Assembly (NCBI RefSeq): GCF_019393635.1
Contig: NC_057864.1
Location: 474,876,617 to 474,940,616 of the forward strand
Length of the DNA: 64,000 bases
Direction: 5' to 3'
Source of the DNA: Dromiciops gliroides
Taxonomy: Eukaryota > Chordata > Mammalia > Microbiotheria > Microbiotheriidae
The notes under the pieces were generated by a model, which made no database searches, was not told the origin of the DNA, and saw nothing but the letters and a program-made list of their open reading frames with translations. Position 1 is the first letter of the stretch. Every line of letters starts with the position of its first letter. Positions 22,822 through 31,409 of this stretch are shown in pieces. The position numbers were made by a program, and so were the translations under genes.

Positions 22822-25800
22822 GTATATGTGTATATATATATATATGTATATGTATATGTATATAAATGCTGTTGATTTATATGGGTTTATTTTATATCCT
22901 GCAACTTTGCTAAAGTTAATTGTTTCAAATAGGTTTTTAGTTAATTCTTTAGGATTCTCTAAGTATACCATTATATCATCTAGAAAAAGTGATAGTTTTG
23001 TTTCTTCCTTGCCTGTTCTAATTCCTTTGATTTCCTTTTCTTCTCTTATTGCTCAGGCTAACATTACTAGCACAATATTGAATAATCGTGGTGATAATGG
23101 GCATCCTTGTTTCACCCCTGATCTTATTAGGAATGCCTCTAACTTATATCCATATAATGCTTGCTGATGGTTTTAGATAGATGCTGCTTATCATTTGAAG
23201 GAAAGCTCCACTTATTCCTAAGCTCTCTAGTGTTTTTAATAGGAATGGATGCTGTATTTTGTCAAAAGCTTTCTCTGCATCGATTGAGATAATCATAGGA
23301 TTTTGGTTGGTTTTCTTATTGATGTGGTTGATTATCTTGATAGCTTTCTTAATATTGAACCAGCCCTGCATTCCTGGTATAAATCCCACCTGGTCACAGA
23401 GTATTATCCTGGTAATAAATGGCTGTAATCTCTTTGCTAATATTTTATTTAAGATTTTTGCATCAATATTCATTAGGGAAATTGGTCTATAATTTTCTTT
23501 CTCGGTTTTGGCTCTTCCTGGTTTAGGTATCAGCACCATATTTGTCTCATAAAAGGAATTTGGTAGGACTCCTTCACCTATTTTCCCAAATAGTTTATAT
23601 AGTATTGGAAACCACTGTTCTTTAAATGTTTGGTAGAATTCACTTATAAATCTATATGGCCCTGGAGATTTTTCTTAGGGAGTTCATTGATGGCTTGTTC
23701 AATTTCTTTTTCTAAAACGAGGCCCATTGAACCCTTCTCAGAATCATGTTTTTAAATGCATCCAAAAAAATACATAGGCTAGGTGGCAAAGTGGATAGAG
23801 TACTACCCTTGGAGTCAGGAGGACCTGAGTTCAAATCTAGCCTCAGACACTTACTAGCTGTGTGACCCTAGGCAAGTCCCTTAACCCTGATTGCCCCCAA
23901 AAAGAAAAAAAAAAGAAAAGAAAATATTTAGAAACCAATGACATTGAAATATATTTAGAAAAACACTTATGAAACCAAATTTATACATCTCAGGTTAAGA
24001 AACCCTGCCCTAGACTTGATTACCCACCCTCCACAGAGTTGTGGTTTTAAATAAATTTTTATGTATATTTTTTGGTTTTACATCACCTATGTTTTCCACC
24101 TATATTCCTCCTTTTTTTTTTTTTTGGTCGATTAGTCATGTCTGACTCTGTGATTCCATATGGAACTAATATACTGGAATAGTTTGCCATTTCCTTGCCC
24201 CACTCATTTTATAGATGAGGAAACTTGAGGCAAGCAGGATTAAGTGACTTGCCCGGGGTCATACACCTAGGCCTAAGTGTCTGAGGCTATATTTGAACTC
24301 AGGTCCTCTTGACTCCAGGCCTGGCACTCTATTCACTGTGCCACCTAGCTGCCCCATATTTATATAGTGCTTACTGTTTGCCAGACACTGTTCATCTCAC
24401 TGAAAAATGCTATCTTCAAGAGAGAGAGAACTGGTGAACCCTAAGCACAGATCAGAGTATAATTTTTTTCATTTTCTCTGTTTCTAGGGTTTTTGCAACA
24501 TGGCTAATGTGAACATATTTCTGCATGATTTTACATGTACAATTGATATAATATTGCTTGTCTTCTCTCTCTCTTTTTTTTTTTTTTTTTTGGTGAGGCA
24601 ACTGGGGTTAAGTGACTTGCCCAGGGTCACACAGCCAGTGTCAAGTGTCTGAGGCGGGATTTGAACTCAGGTACTCCTGAATCCAGGGCCCGTGCTCTAT
24701 CCACTGTGCCACCTAGTTGCCCCATTGCTTGTCTTCTCAATGGGTGGGGGAGCAGCTGGAAGGAGGGAGAGAATTTGGAACACAAATATTTTTAAAAAAC
24801 AATGCTAAAGTGTGTAACCTCTATCAGATTGCTGGCCATCTTGGGGAGAGGAGAGGAGAAGGGAGGGAGAAAAATTTGAAACACAAGATCTTTCAAAAAA
24901 AAATGAATGCTAAAAATTGTCTTTATATATAATTGGAAAAAATAAAACACTTAAATTTTTTTTAAAAATCAATATCTCATTTGATCCTCACCACAATTCT
25001 GGGAGGTTGGCAGGCAAACAGAGGTTAAGTTACTTGCAATTTAGTCAGGAAGCTACCTGGGGAACTAAGCAATGACTTGCCCTGAGTCACATAACTTGTA
25101 TGTGGAAGAGGCCAAGGTCTCTGGCTCCCAGGAAGACCAGGGTCTTCCTGGCTCCCAGACCAGGTCTTTAGCCACTAAAATATACTGGCTCCAAATTTAA
25201 CAATGCTTTTTTTGTTTTGTTTTGTGGGGGGAGACCATTGGAGTTAAGTGACTTGTCCAGGGTCACACAGCTGCTAAGTGTTTGAGACTGAATTTGAACT
25301 CAGGTCCTCCTGACTCCAGGGCTGGTGCTCTATCCATTGCACCACCTCGCTGCCCCTTGCCTGCTTGGCTGGGGCCTCAACGTCCCACTCTGTGGCCTTT
25401 CATCCCTCCCCTAGCGGGGAATGGGGTGGAGAAGGGAAGTTGGGCAGCAGTCACTCACTGGTTCTCCGAGGGGAGCTTCAGGTCATCGGGCCTTACTTTG
25501 AAGAAATCCAGAACATGGGAGCAGCGGGAAATCTTGGTGGGCAGGTTCATCAGGGTGTTACAGTATTCAGTCAGTGTGCCCTGACGGTTCTCTGTGGTCC
25601 GCTGCCCATCAAACCATCGAGGGGCTGGGTGGGATGGCAAGCAGAAAGGTGAGTGATGGAAGAAGAGATCACTTTCAGTTGGGTGGGGGTAGTAGGGAGA
25701 AATGAGAAGGATATCACTGAGGTTTTTTGTTTTGTTTTTTTTGGATGAGGTATTTGGGGTTAAGTGACTTGCCCAGGATCACACAGCTAGTGTCAAGTGT

Positions 25801-28800
25801 CTGAGACTGGATTTGAGCTCAGGTCCTCCTGAATCTAGGTCCCGGGACACATGGAGTGGGAGACCAGGAGTCTCGGGCCCCGGACTTTGCTTTGCTGTGC
25901 ACTTGGCCAAGGTCCTCCCCCCTCCATCTGTGGCCAACAAGCTGAGAAAGTGCTTGCGTGGCTTCCTGTCCCATGAATGCCCAACTCCCTGAGGCTTTTG
26001 AGTGGCTTTTGCTGTTCTTTCCTCTTCCTCTTTCTGTTCCAACCTGTCCCATAGCACAGACTAAGCCCCACAAACAAGGAGCAGGACCCGGGCGGGTGGA
26101 GAAGCAGAGACCCAAGGAGAAGTTCTGAGGCCTGTGGGAGGTCTAGGAGCCTGGCCTGGTCCTAGGGAGGCGGCCACAGGAGGCTGACCAAGGAGGGCCT
26201 CACCTGGCCACGGCCCAGGGGTTAAGGACACAAGCCATCTGGCAACTTCCTGTTTGCAGTCATCGTTGCCACCTAAACCTGGCGGTTCTCCGTTGGTTTT
26301 AGGCTACTGCGCCTCTGAATTTGGGGCCCTGAGTTCTGATAGGAATTGAAACTTTAGGCAGCAAAGCACAGCTGGGAACTCTGTTTCCCCCTCCGGCCCG
26401 GGGTTTTCCCCGGGGAAGGCAGCTAGCTCATCCCAACGAACCCTCATCCAATGCCCGAGAGCTCAGGCCCCTGACAGAGGACCCAGCTGGGGCAAAGCCC
26501 CACCCTGCTGCCGCACATTTTTACAAGCATGTCCACACACAGGATTCCATAGGCAGGACAGAGAGTATGCTCCCATTTTACAGAAGAAGAAACTGAGAGC
26601 GGGAAATGATGCTCACCATCCAGAGACCCCTTCCTCCCATCAAGATCTACTTGGGTTCAGTAAGGGGAGGGGGGAGAAGCGACAAGAAGATTTTACTCCT
26701 TTCCTCTCTCTTGCCCTCAGACAAGCCTACCTGGGAGATGAGGGATGATTCTGTTCTCTGAGCTGATTTGTCCAGATTCGATGGGAAACATTTCCTTTAG
26801 CATTTTCTAAAATGAGAGAAAACAGAAAAAGGCAAATCACGTCGTCCCTGCTCCCCACATGATGGAGAGAAATTCAGAGTGAGCCAGCCTCATCGTTCAG
26901 CCTCCTGGGCTCACAACCTCAGAATCACCCTCACCTCAGTCTCTCCACACATCCAGCAGACACCAGATTGGATATTTCTCCTTTTACATCCAGCATCCTC
27001 TCTCTAGTCCCAGAGCTCCCTCGGTATTTGGAAGTACCTGGCACAGGGCCTTATAAATACTTGTCGCTCGACTGATAAGACTCAATAAATGGTTGATGAT
27101 AGACTGATAGGTGTAAGCTCCTTGAAGGCAGGCATTGTTTCATTTTGATCATTGTTATCTCCAGCCCCGCAGGAACCTAGTGGGTGCTTAATGAATGCTA
27201 GTTGCTGGATTGATCATGTGCATTCAGTTCCAAAAACAATTATTAATCACCTACTATGTACAGACTACTGTGCTGGGTTCTGGGAGATATTTATAAGATT
27301 TATACAATCTTTGCCTCAAGGAGTTTATAAAGTAGTGAGAGAGATAAGATGCTTGAACAAATAACTACAATAGAAAAGAGGATAGAAGGCAAGAGAGAGA
27401 TGAACAAGATGTAGGGGGAAGAAATTGCTTTTGTTTCAGGGGAAGTCTCCTTAGAGGAGTGGGTATTTGGATCAATCACATTTCAATGGATAGAAAGGAA
27501 GGGAAGGGCATTCTGGGAAGAAGAAAGAGCCTAAGGAAAGGCACAGGTGAGAAAGTGATGGATATATAGATGAGGCATCTAGGTGGCATAGTAGCTTAAA
27601 GAGGACTCGAGTTCAAATCCAGCCTCAGACACTTACTAGCTGTGTAATCCTGGGTAAGTCCACCTCTCTGCCTCAGTTTCCTCATATATCAAATGATCTG
27701 GAGAAGGAACTGGCAAATGGCTCCATTGTCTTTGCCAAGAAAACCCCAAATGGGGTCATGGAGAGTCTCACACAACTGAACATATCTACTGAGCTATCTT
27801 TTTTAGGTCTTGTTAGCACTTCGAGAGGAAGTTTGGGGTGGACTATAAGTCCACCCCAAAAGCAAAGAGTAACCAGTTGACCACAACTTCGTGATTAAAA
27901 ATAAACATCACTGTGTTAACAGACACTAATGAGCACAGCAAACATGGATTTAATGGAACAACACCCACCCTGTGCCCAGGTGATCAAGCTGTTGAGTGAT
28001 GCTAGGCATCTGGCCCCTCCCCAGTTATCTGATCAGGGAGGGGAGGTGCCACACACTCTGTATCTGATCTGGGACAGCCATTCAACCTGGCCCCTGTTTC
28101 TTCTATTCTTTCCCCTGACTGTCAATCTCTACACGACAAACTCACTGTATTGTGGTCTCAAGCCAAAGATACTAGTGATAGCTAACATTTACATAGCACT
28201 TTGAGGTCTGCAAAGCTCTTTACAAATATCATATCATTTTACCCTCACAATGGCCCTGAGAGGCAGGTGCTGTTACTATTTCCACTTTAGCGATGAGAAA
28301 ACAGAAGATAAATGACTCACCCAGGAAGAGCCTGAGACTGGATTTGAATTAAGGCATCCCTTGACTCAAGGTCCAATGCAGTATCCATTTTACCACCTAG
28401 GCAGGTCAGTCTGCTGACCCTCATATTAGAGAAGGCCTTTCAGAGCCCCAAAGGGGTGGTTTGAGGCTTGTTTGAGGATTACTATTTTCTGTACTTGAGA
28501 ATATCTGCTATTTTGGATTATCTATACCAATTAGCATAGTGCTTTGCATATTTTAAGCGTTTAACAAATGGCTGGGGTTTTTTGTTTTTGTTTTTTTTTG
28601 GCAGGGCAATGAGGGTTAAGTGACTTGACCAGGGTCACACAGCTAGTAAGTGTCAAGTGTCTGAGGCTGGATTTGAACTCAGGTCCTCCTGAATCCAAGA
28701 CCTGTGCTTTATCTACTGCACCACCTAGCTGTCCCCCAAATGTTTTAATATTCATTTATTCTCTCACTTATTCATTCATAATGAGAACCTTCCTTGGCTA

Positions 28801-30915
28801 ACTGGGAGTTATGTATATAATGTATATATCTCAGGTCTTTTCTTCCAGTCAGTGGTCAGATAGGGATGGAGCCTCTTAAGGCCTTTCCTCCTGCTTCTCC
28901 TTCTTTCCCCTCTCACTATGCTGATAACCCCTGAACACCACCCCCCGGCCCGACCACACTTACATGGAACTCATAGATTTCTGTGAATCGGCGGTAGATG
29001 ACCTTCTCTGAGAGGTCTTGCCATTTCACTAGGAACATGTAGACCTGGAGAAAAGAAAAGGGCACACCTAAGCTCAGTGTCCATGAGTAGGGCCAGCCAA
29101 ACAATGGAGTAAAGAATCATCAGGCCAGGTTTTTGCAGGAAGTGGGGTGGGAGTGGAGAATGCTGTCCAGCCCTTTCCTGAAGCTTTCTAGCTCCTTTCC
29201 TACAGGGTGGCCTCAACCATAAATAGGAGAATCTAGGGGAAAGTGGAGTTAGGGCGAAGGGAAAGAGGGCAAGTAAATAATTTTCTTTTTGTTCAGGTTT
29301 TATTTGCATTTTTTAAAAAAGTTATACATGAATAGTTGTGCAAAACATCTCCACATTAGCCAGGTTGTAAAAGAAAACAGACAAAAACAAAACTTCAGAT
29401 TAAGGAACTATCGAAAAAAAAATTATGCTTCAATCTGTTTTCAGATACCATCAGTTCTTTCTCTGTAGATGGATTGCAATTTCCATAAGTCCTTCAGGGA
29501 TTTATGAAATCATTGCATTGCTGAAAATAACCAAGTCCTTCACAGCAGATCATCTTACACTATTGCTGTTATTTTGTGTACAGTACATTTCACTCTGCTT
29601 CAGTTCATGTAGGTCTTTCCAGGTTTTTCTGAGAGCATCCTGTTCATCATTTTTTTTTTTGTTTTGACTCTTGCCTTCTTGCCATTAAACAACTAGCAAA
29701 AAAGAATTATGTTTCAATCTGTATTCAAATATTCTCTCTGAATATGGATTGCACTTTTCAAAAGACCGTTGGAGTTGTCTTGTGTCATTGCATTGCTGAA
29801 AATAACCAAGTCATTCACAGCAGATCATCTCACAATAATACTGTTCTTTTGTATACAGTAGATTTCACTTTGCATCAGCTCATGCAGGTCCCTCCAGGTC
29901 TTTCTGATAGTATCCTGCTCATCATTTTTTTTTTATAGAAAGCTACAATTATATAGTACTTTAAAGAGAGATTTCCTTACAAGTAAATAATTTTCATCAG
30001 GCCTTTGGATATAGGGTGCTCCAGTGGGCATGAAGATGGGAAAAACCCAAACAAATCATTTTATGCTCTCTAGGAGCTCAGTAGGGGAAACAAAACAGAA
30101 AGGAAGGAAAAGCAAAGTAAAGACAGAAGTGGGGACAGTGTGACAGAATTGGTATGTCCAGGTTCCTTTTTTCTGGTAGCCGCCTCCCCCCTCCGTGGCC
30201 CCTCTGCCCCCTTTCTCTCTCCTCCCAAGAGCCAGTGAGCTGTCTTGGAATCTTCCTTCTCTTGAAAAGGTTGTGGATTCATAGGATGCAAGGCTGGAAA
30301 AAGCTTTAGAGGCTGTCTAGTCTAAACAGGTGTTAGAAAAGGAAACTGATGCCCAGTGTTAAGTGACTTGTCTCAGGCCACATAGCTGGAGATGGATGCG
30401 GAAGACTGGTAATGATTTAAACTCTCAGGGATATTTACAGGAAACAAAACGTGACTTTGCCTAATTCAATTAAATTCAAGTCAAGAAATATTAAGTCCCT
30501 ACTAAGTGCTAAGCACTGGGGGAAATGTGAAGTCTAAGGAGACAGCACTGAGCAGTGGAAAGCGTGGGCTCTGGAGTTGGGGGAGCTGGGTTCAAATCCA
30601 ACCTCTGATAATGACCTTCCAGGGGATTGCGGGCAGGTTACCTAAACTCTTTGGGAAATGGTTGGCTTAGAGATCCTGAGGGTCCTTCAGGCTTTAGAGG
30701 CTCCTGTGACCCCAGGAAAGACACTCATAGTCCCTATACTCAGACTTCCATGGGGAAATCTCTGGTATTGTGATGCAACTGCTGGTGGACAGCTCCCCCC
30801 TCTATCTGCCCATAGACCAGGGCCAGTCCCAAATTGTACTCACGTAGTGCTGACTTGGGGAAAACCGCTTCTCAAAGCCTAGGAGGACGATATGCCTGAT
30901 GAAAGGGTCCCCCAT
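11830..30915 (-). CDS. NCF1: NCF1 (p47phox, neutrophil cytosol factor 1), complete, eleven coding exons
   Basis: p47phox is the cytosolic organiser of the phagocyte NADPH oxidase. On phosphorylation it opens, binds p22phox through its tandem SH3 domains and phosphoinositides through its PX domain, and brings p67phox to the membrane. The exons join in phase to 1173 bases, i.e. 390 residues plus stop, the human length. Domains: PX about 1-125 (R42-R43 in YRRF and R90 in ENRQG retained), SH3-A about 155-215 (W193), SH3-B about 228-285 (WW near 263), autoinhibitory basic region about 293-340, and the proline motif [11 protein letters not shown] that binds p67phox. All introns are GT-AG. Exons: 30844-30915, 28964-29044, 26731-26806, 25459-25624, 21803-21858, 20046-20168, 18478-18585, 14192-14309, 13147-13254, 12499-12644, 11830-11948. 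The promoter has a PU.1-type site, as expected for a myeloid gene. Confidence 0.97.
12499..12644 (-). CDS. NCF1: NCF1 exon 10 (autoinhibitory region)
   Basis: [20 protein letters not shown], then [15 protein letters not shown]. Acceptor CCCAAG, donor GTGAGT at 12498. The human serine pair 303/304 is Ser-Thr here, and the RKRxSQD and RRNS phosphosites remain. The later part ([10 protein letters not shown]) differs from human PQSPGSPLEE. Confidence 0.94.
13147..13254 (-). CDS. NCF1: NCF1 exon 9 (end of SH3-B and start of autoinhibitory region)
   Basis: [20 protein letters not shown], then KKRGAPPRR. Acceptor CTGTAG, donor GTGAGG. One residue longer than human in the [10 protein letters not shown] segment. 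Confidence 0.94.
13380..14035 (-). repeat. Cluster of MIR-type SINE fragments
   Basis: Three reverse-oriented pieces lie in NCF1 intron 8: GAGCAAACTGAGGCCTAGAG (13400), GTTCAGGAAATGAAGGGACT with CTTGAACTCAGGTCTTCTGA (13545-13610), and CATTTTATAGAGAGGAAGCT with GGATTTGAACTCAGGCAGTC (13880-13980). An L2 tail (AGTAGGCACTTAACAAATGC) sits at 13780-13825. Confidence 0.65.
14192..14309 (-). CDS. NCF1: NCF1 exon 8 (first half of SH3-B)
   Basis: [20 protein letters not shown], then [11 protein letters not shown]. Acceptor ATCCCAG, donor GTAGGA. Strong match to human SH3-B. Confidence 0.96.
14861..15013 (+). mobile_element. tRNA-like marsupial SINE
   Basis: GGGGGCAGCTAGGTGGTGCA through CCCCAATTGCCTCACT and a poly-A tail. 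Near-complete copy in NCF1 intron 7. Confidence 0.9.
15296..15445 (-). mobile_element. tRNA-like SINE with target-site duplication
   Basis: Reverse-oriented copy: GGCAATTGGGGTTAAGTG to CGCCACCTAGCTGCCCC. Flanked by GTAATAGGTTTT on both sides (15284-15295 and about 15448-15459). Confidence 0.88.
16964..17131 (+). mobile_element. tRNA-like SINE
   Basis: GGGACAGCTAGATAGTGCAG to CTTAACCCCCATTACC, with a CAACAACAA tail. Inserted in the second HAL1-like element. Confidence 0.88.
17449..17600 (+). mobile_element. tRNA-like SINE with target-site duplication
   Basis: GGGGGCACCTAGGTAGCGTA to TTAACACTCATTGCCC. Flanked by AAATGCAAAGGAGA at about 17434-17447 and 17600-17613. Confidence 0.9.
18055..18255 (-). 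repeat. MIR-type SINE fragment
   Basis: TAGAGCTGGAAGGAACCTGA, TGAGGCTCAGAGAGGGGAAG, CACTTGCTCAAGATTACACA. This is the reverse-oriented old SINE form with the GCTGGAAGGGACCT tail. Confidence 0.65.
18478..18585 (-). CDS. NCF1: NCF1 exon 7 (second half of SH3-A)
   Basis: [20 protein letters not shown], then [14 protein letters not shown]. It holds W193, needed for p22phox binding. Acceptor GGACACAG, donor GTACCT. The acidic linker to SH3-B is retained. Confidence 0.95.
18720..18880 (+). repeat. Old interspersed repeat (TTTATTGAG... family)
   Basis: ACACATTTATTGAGGGCTTG, then GGTGCTATGCTAGGTACC. Same family as 11.44, 27.22 and 48.0 kb. Confidence 0.55.
19025..19275 (-). repeat. MIR-type SINE, nearly full length
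   Basis: GCGCTTTATAGCTTGCAAAA, TTTTTCAGATGAGGAAACAG, AGTGACTTGCACAGTATCAC, CACTGTAACACCTAGCTGC. Reverse orientation. A second, shorter piece follows at 19300-19440. Confidence 0.75.
20046..20168 (-). CDS. NCF1: NCF1 exon 6 (first half of SH3-A)
   Basis: [20 protein letters not shown], then [13 protein letters not shown]. It carries the ALYDY-like strand and the RT loop. Acceptor CCTGCAG, donor GTCAGT. Confidence 0.95.
20482..20670. mobile_element. Short hAT-type DNA transposon with 8-bp target duplication
   Basis: The 189-bp element starts CAGGGCTTCTTAAACT and ends with AGTTTAAGAAGCTGTG, a near-perfect terminal inverted repeat. It is flanked by ATGTAGTC (20474-20481) and ATCTAGTC (20671-20678), 7 of 8 matching, the length typical of hAT insertions. 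It has no coding capacity. A MIR-type SINE tail (AGCCAGAAAGGCCCATAGAG; AGGAAACTGAGGCATAGAGA) flanks it and was the target. Confidence 0.75.
20810..20955 (-). mobile_element. Short DNA transposon, reverse copy of the 22.04 kb family
   Basis: AACATTATTCTGAGACAGGG, CTTCACCAGACTGCCAAAGG, then GAAAAGGTGAAGAACTCCC. The reverse complement matches the split element at 22041-24010. This is a widespread old mammalian element ending in a GGGGTTCTTAACCT-type terminus; name not recalled. Confidence 0.6.
21396..21577 (+). mobile_element. tRNA-like SINE with GAAA-rich tail
   Basis: AGGGCAGCTAGGTGGAGCAG to CTCTCATTGCCCCGC, with a tail expanded into (GAAA)n, in NCF1 intron 5. Confidence 0.9.
21803..21858 (-). 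CDS. NCF1: NCF1 exon 5 (PX-SH3 linker)
   Basis: [19 protein letters not shown]. 56 bases. Acceptor CTTGCAG, donor GTGAGA. This short linker exon differs from human mainly after MPKD. Confidence 0.94.
22208..22356 (-). mobile_element. tRNA-like SINE with 16-bp target duplication
   Basis: GGCAATTGGGGTTAAGTGAC to GCGCCACCTAGCCACCCC. Flanked by AGTACCAAATAATTTT on both sides, so it inserted in the L1 fragment. Confidence 0.9.
22790..22870. repeat. (TA)n/(TATATG)n microsatellite in the L1 fragment
   Basis: About 80 bp of alternating TA with ATGTAT interruptions. Confidence 0.9.
23777..23928 (+). mobile_element. tRNA-like SINE
   Basis: GGCTAGGTGGCAAAGTGGAT to CCTTAACCCTGATTGCCC with an A-rich tail. 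Inserted in the split DNA transposon. Confidence 0.85.
24109..24355 (-). mobile_element. Longer MAR/Ther-type SINE
   Basis: A poly-T precedes GTCATGTCTGACTCTGTG, GTTTGCCATTTCCTTGCCCC and ATGAGGAAACTTGAGGC, and the copy ends GCCACCTAGCTGCCCC. This is the SINE form with the long GGCAAACCACTCC / GTCGGACATGAC 3' tail, reversed. Confidence 0.8.
24568..24723 (-). mobile_element. tRNA-like SINE with target-site duplication
   Basis: GGCAACTGGGGTTAAGTG to GTGCCACCTAGTTGCCCC. Flanked by ATTGCTTGTCTTCTC on both sides. Confidence 0.9.
25207..25356 (-). mobile_element. tRNA-like SINE
   Basis: TTTTTGTTTTGTTTTGTGGG, then AGTTAAGTGACTTGTCCAG to GCACCACCTCGCTGCCCC, about 100 bp upstream (on plus) of NCF1 exon 4. 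Confidence 0.88.
25459..25624 (-). CDS. NCF1: NCF1 exon 4 (residues 77-131 and split codons)
   Basis: [20 protein letters not shown], then [20 protein letters not shown]. It ends the PX fold; R90 of the lipid pocket is kept. Acceptor CACCCAG, donor GTGAGT at 25458. Confidence 0.96.
25727..25845 (-). mobile_element. tRNA-like SINE, head missing
   Basis: TTTGTTTTGTTTTTTTTGGA, GGGGTTAAGTGACTTGCCCA to CCTCCTGAATCTAGGTCC. The tRNA-like 5' end is lost. From 25850 to 26720 I see no repeat or gene apart from NCF1 intron sequence. Confidence 0.8.
26731..26806 (-). CDS. NCF1: NCF1 exon 3 (residues 52-76 plus one base)
   Basis: [19 protein letters not shown], then IIPHLP, which carries the PX proline loop. 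Acceptor TTTTAG, donor GTAGGC. Human has [19 protein letters not shown]. Confidence 0.95.
27085..27215 (+). mobile_element. L2 LINE 3' end
   Basis: GTAAGCTCCTTGAAGGCAGG, TTATCTCCAGCCCCGCAGGA, GTGCTTAATGAATGCTAG. An adjacent L2-like tail is at 27000-27075. Confidence 0.75.
27215..27560 (+). repeat. Old interspersed repeat (TTTATTGAG... family), longest copy
   Basis: ATTATTAATCACCTACTATG, GACTACTGTGCTGGGTTCTG, TTTGCCTCAAGGAGTTTATA and GATGCTTGAACAAATAACTA, with GGGCATTCTGGGAAG near the end. Plus orientation. Confidence 0.55.
27570..27785 (+). mobile_element. Longer MAR/Ther-type SINE
   Basis: GCATCTAGGTGGCATAGTAG, CTCAGTTTCCTCATATATCA, AAAACCCCAAATGGGGTCAT, TCTCACACAACTGAAC. Complete long form. 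Confidence 0.8.
27832..27860. repeat. Perfect 13-bp inverted repeat with 3-nt loop
   Basis: TTTGGGGTGGACT, then ATA, then AGTCCACCCCAAA. It lies in NCF1 intron 2 next to sequence I cannot assign (27790-28160). Confidence 0.9.
28185..28410 (-). repeat. MIR-type SINE
   Basis: CATAGCACTTTGAGGTCTGC, TTTACAAATATCATATCATT, CTTTAGCGATGAGAAAACAG, GGATTTGAATTAAGGCATCC. Reversed, near full length. Confidence 0.75.
28577..28735 (-). mobile_element. tRNA-like SINE
   Basis: GGCAGGGCAATGAGGGTTAA to CACCACCTAGCTGTCCCC in NCF1 intron 2, about 230 bp from exon 2. Confidence 0.9.
28964..29044 (-). CDS. NCF1: NCF1 exon 2 (residues 25-51)
   Basis: [15 protein letters not shown], then [11 protein letters not shown]. 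Acceptor CTCCAG ends at 29045, donor GTAAGT at 28963, phase 0. R42 and R43 bind phosphoinositide in human p47phox. The exon starts GTCTAC, whereas the human exon starts GTGTAC, the site of the recurrent GT deletion. Confidence 0.96.
29285..29940 (-). mobile_element. Two tandem L1-type 3' UTR fragments
   Basis: The first copy (29285-29655) has ATCTCCACATTAGCCAGGTT, CAGTTCTTTCTCTGTAGATG and TTTCACTCTGCTTCAGTTCA. The second (29690-29940) repeats the last two blocks in diverged form. Both match the 3' UTR of the HAL1-like element at 4.66-5.15 kb, so they are poly(A)-proximal remnants on the minus strand. Confidence 0.7.
30535..30690 (+). repeat. MIR-type SINE fragment
   Basis: GAGCAGTGGAAAGCGTGGGC, CTGGGTTCAAATCCAACCTC, TTGCGGGCAGGTTACC. 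This is the tRNA-like head of a MIR/Ther1 copy, in NCF1 intron 1. Confidence 0.65.
30844..30915 (-). CDS. NCF1: NCF1 exon 1 (residues 1-24)
   Basis: [20 protein letters not shown] then SQHY. ATG at 30915-30913 with G at -3 and +4. Donor GTGAGT at 30843. Phase 0. First strand of the PX domain. Confidence 0.96.
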
Positions 30916-31008
30916 GACTGTAATCCCCAGCTTGCTCAGGTCAGGACTCCCTGAGGGGCTGAAGGCTGGTGGCAGAGCTAGGACTGGACGTGCTGGCGGC
31001 ACCCCTTG

Positions 31009-31036
31009 CCTTTTATGTGCTGGCAAAAGAGGAAGC
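31009..31036 (-). promoter_or_regulatory. NCF1: NCF1 proximal promoter: PU.1-type site and TATA-like box
   Basis: On plus AAAAGAGGAAG (31025-31035) is a strong PU.1/ETS word. On minus CATAAAAGG (31010-31018) is a TATA-like box just downstream of it. A start near 30980-30990 would give a 5' UTR of about 70 bases before the ATG at 30915. Human NCF1 is known to depend on a PU.1 site close to its start; the placement here agrees. Confidence 0.6.
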
Positions 31037-31169
31037 CACAGGCTGAGGGGAGAGGAGGGGCTCGGCCCTCAGGGAGGGGCAGGTGCCTGGAAGGTCCTGG
31101 CTTCTTCTTTCAGTTTCTCATAATTTCTTCTAATTCATCGTTTCACTTTCTCACCATTTCAACAACTCT

Positions 31170-31335
31170 GTATATGTATATGTGCATGTGTGTGTGTGCG
31201 TGTGTGTGAGAGAGTGAGAGAAAGAGAGGGGGAGAGAGAGATGGAGAGGGGAGATGGAGAGATGGAGAGAGAGAGAAGGAGAAATGGGGAGAGAAAGAGA
31301 GAGATAGAGTGAGAGAAGGTGGGAAGGGAGAGATG
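31170..31335. repeat. (TG)n then GA-rich simple repeat upstream of NCF1
   Basis: TGTGTGTGTGCGTGTGTGTG passes into GAGA/GGAGA runs. It lies about 180-350 bp upstream of the likely NCF1 start and is strongly polypurine on plus. Confidence 0.9.
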
Positions 31336-31409
31336 GTATTTGCCTCCCCCACCCCGCCCTCCCCCTCCCCTTCCCGGAGCTGTCTGGAGCATCCCATGAG
31401 ATAATGGAT

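Larger units (their letters stand above)
22101..23717 (-). mobile_element. L1 ORF2 reverse-transcriptase fragment
   Basis: On the minus strand it encodes [57 protein letters not shown] and [20 protein letters not shown]. These are L1 reverse-transcriptase blocks just before the FADD box. Downstream ORF2 text continues to 22101 with disrupted frames. Both L1 ends are missing. It lies in NCF1 intron 4, in the same orientation as the gene. Confidence 0.88.
22041..24010 (+). mobile_element. Short DNA transposon split by an L1 fragment and SINEs
   Basis: The left piece at 22041-22100 starts GGGGGTTTTAACCTTGTTTG. The right piece, 23719-24010, continues with CTTCTCAGAATCATGTTTTT and ends CAGGTTAAGAAACCC, the inverted terminus. 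The L1 fragment lies between them, and the right piece carries a SINE at 23777-23928. GAGGCCC(A/T)TT occurs at both junctions. Confidence 0.65.
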
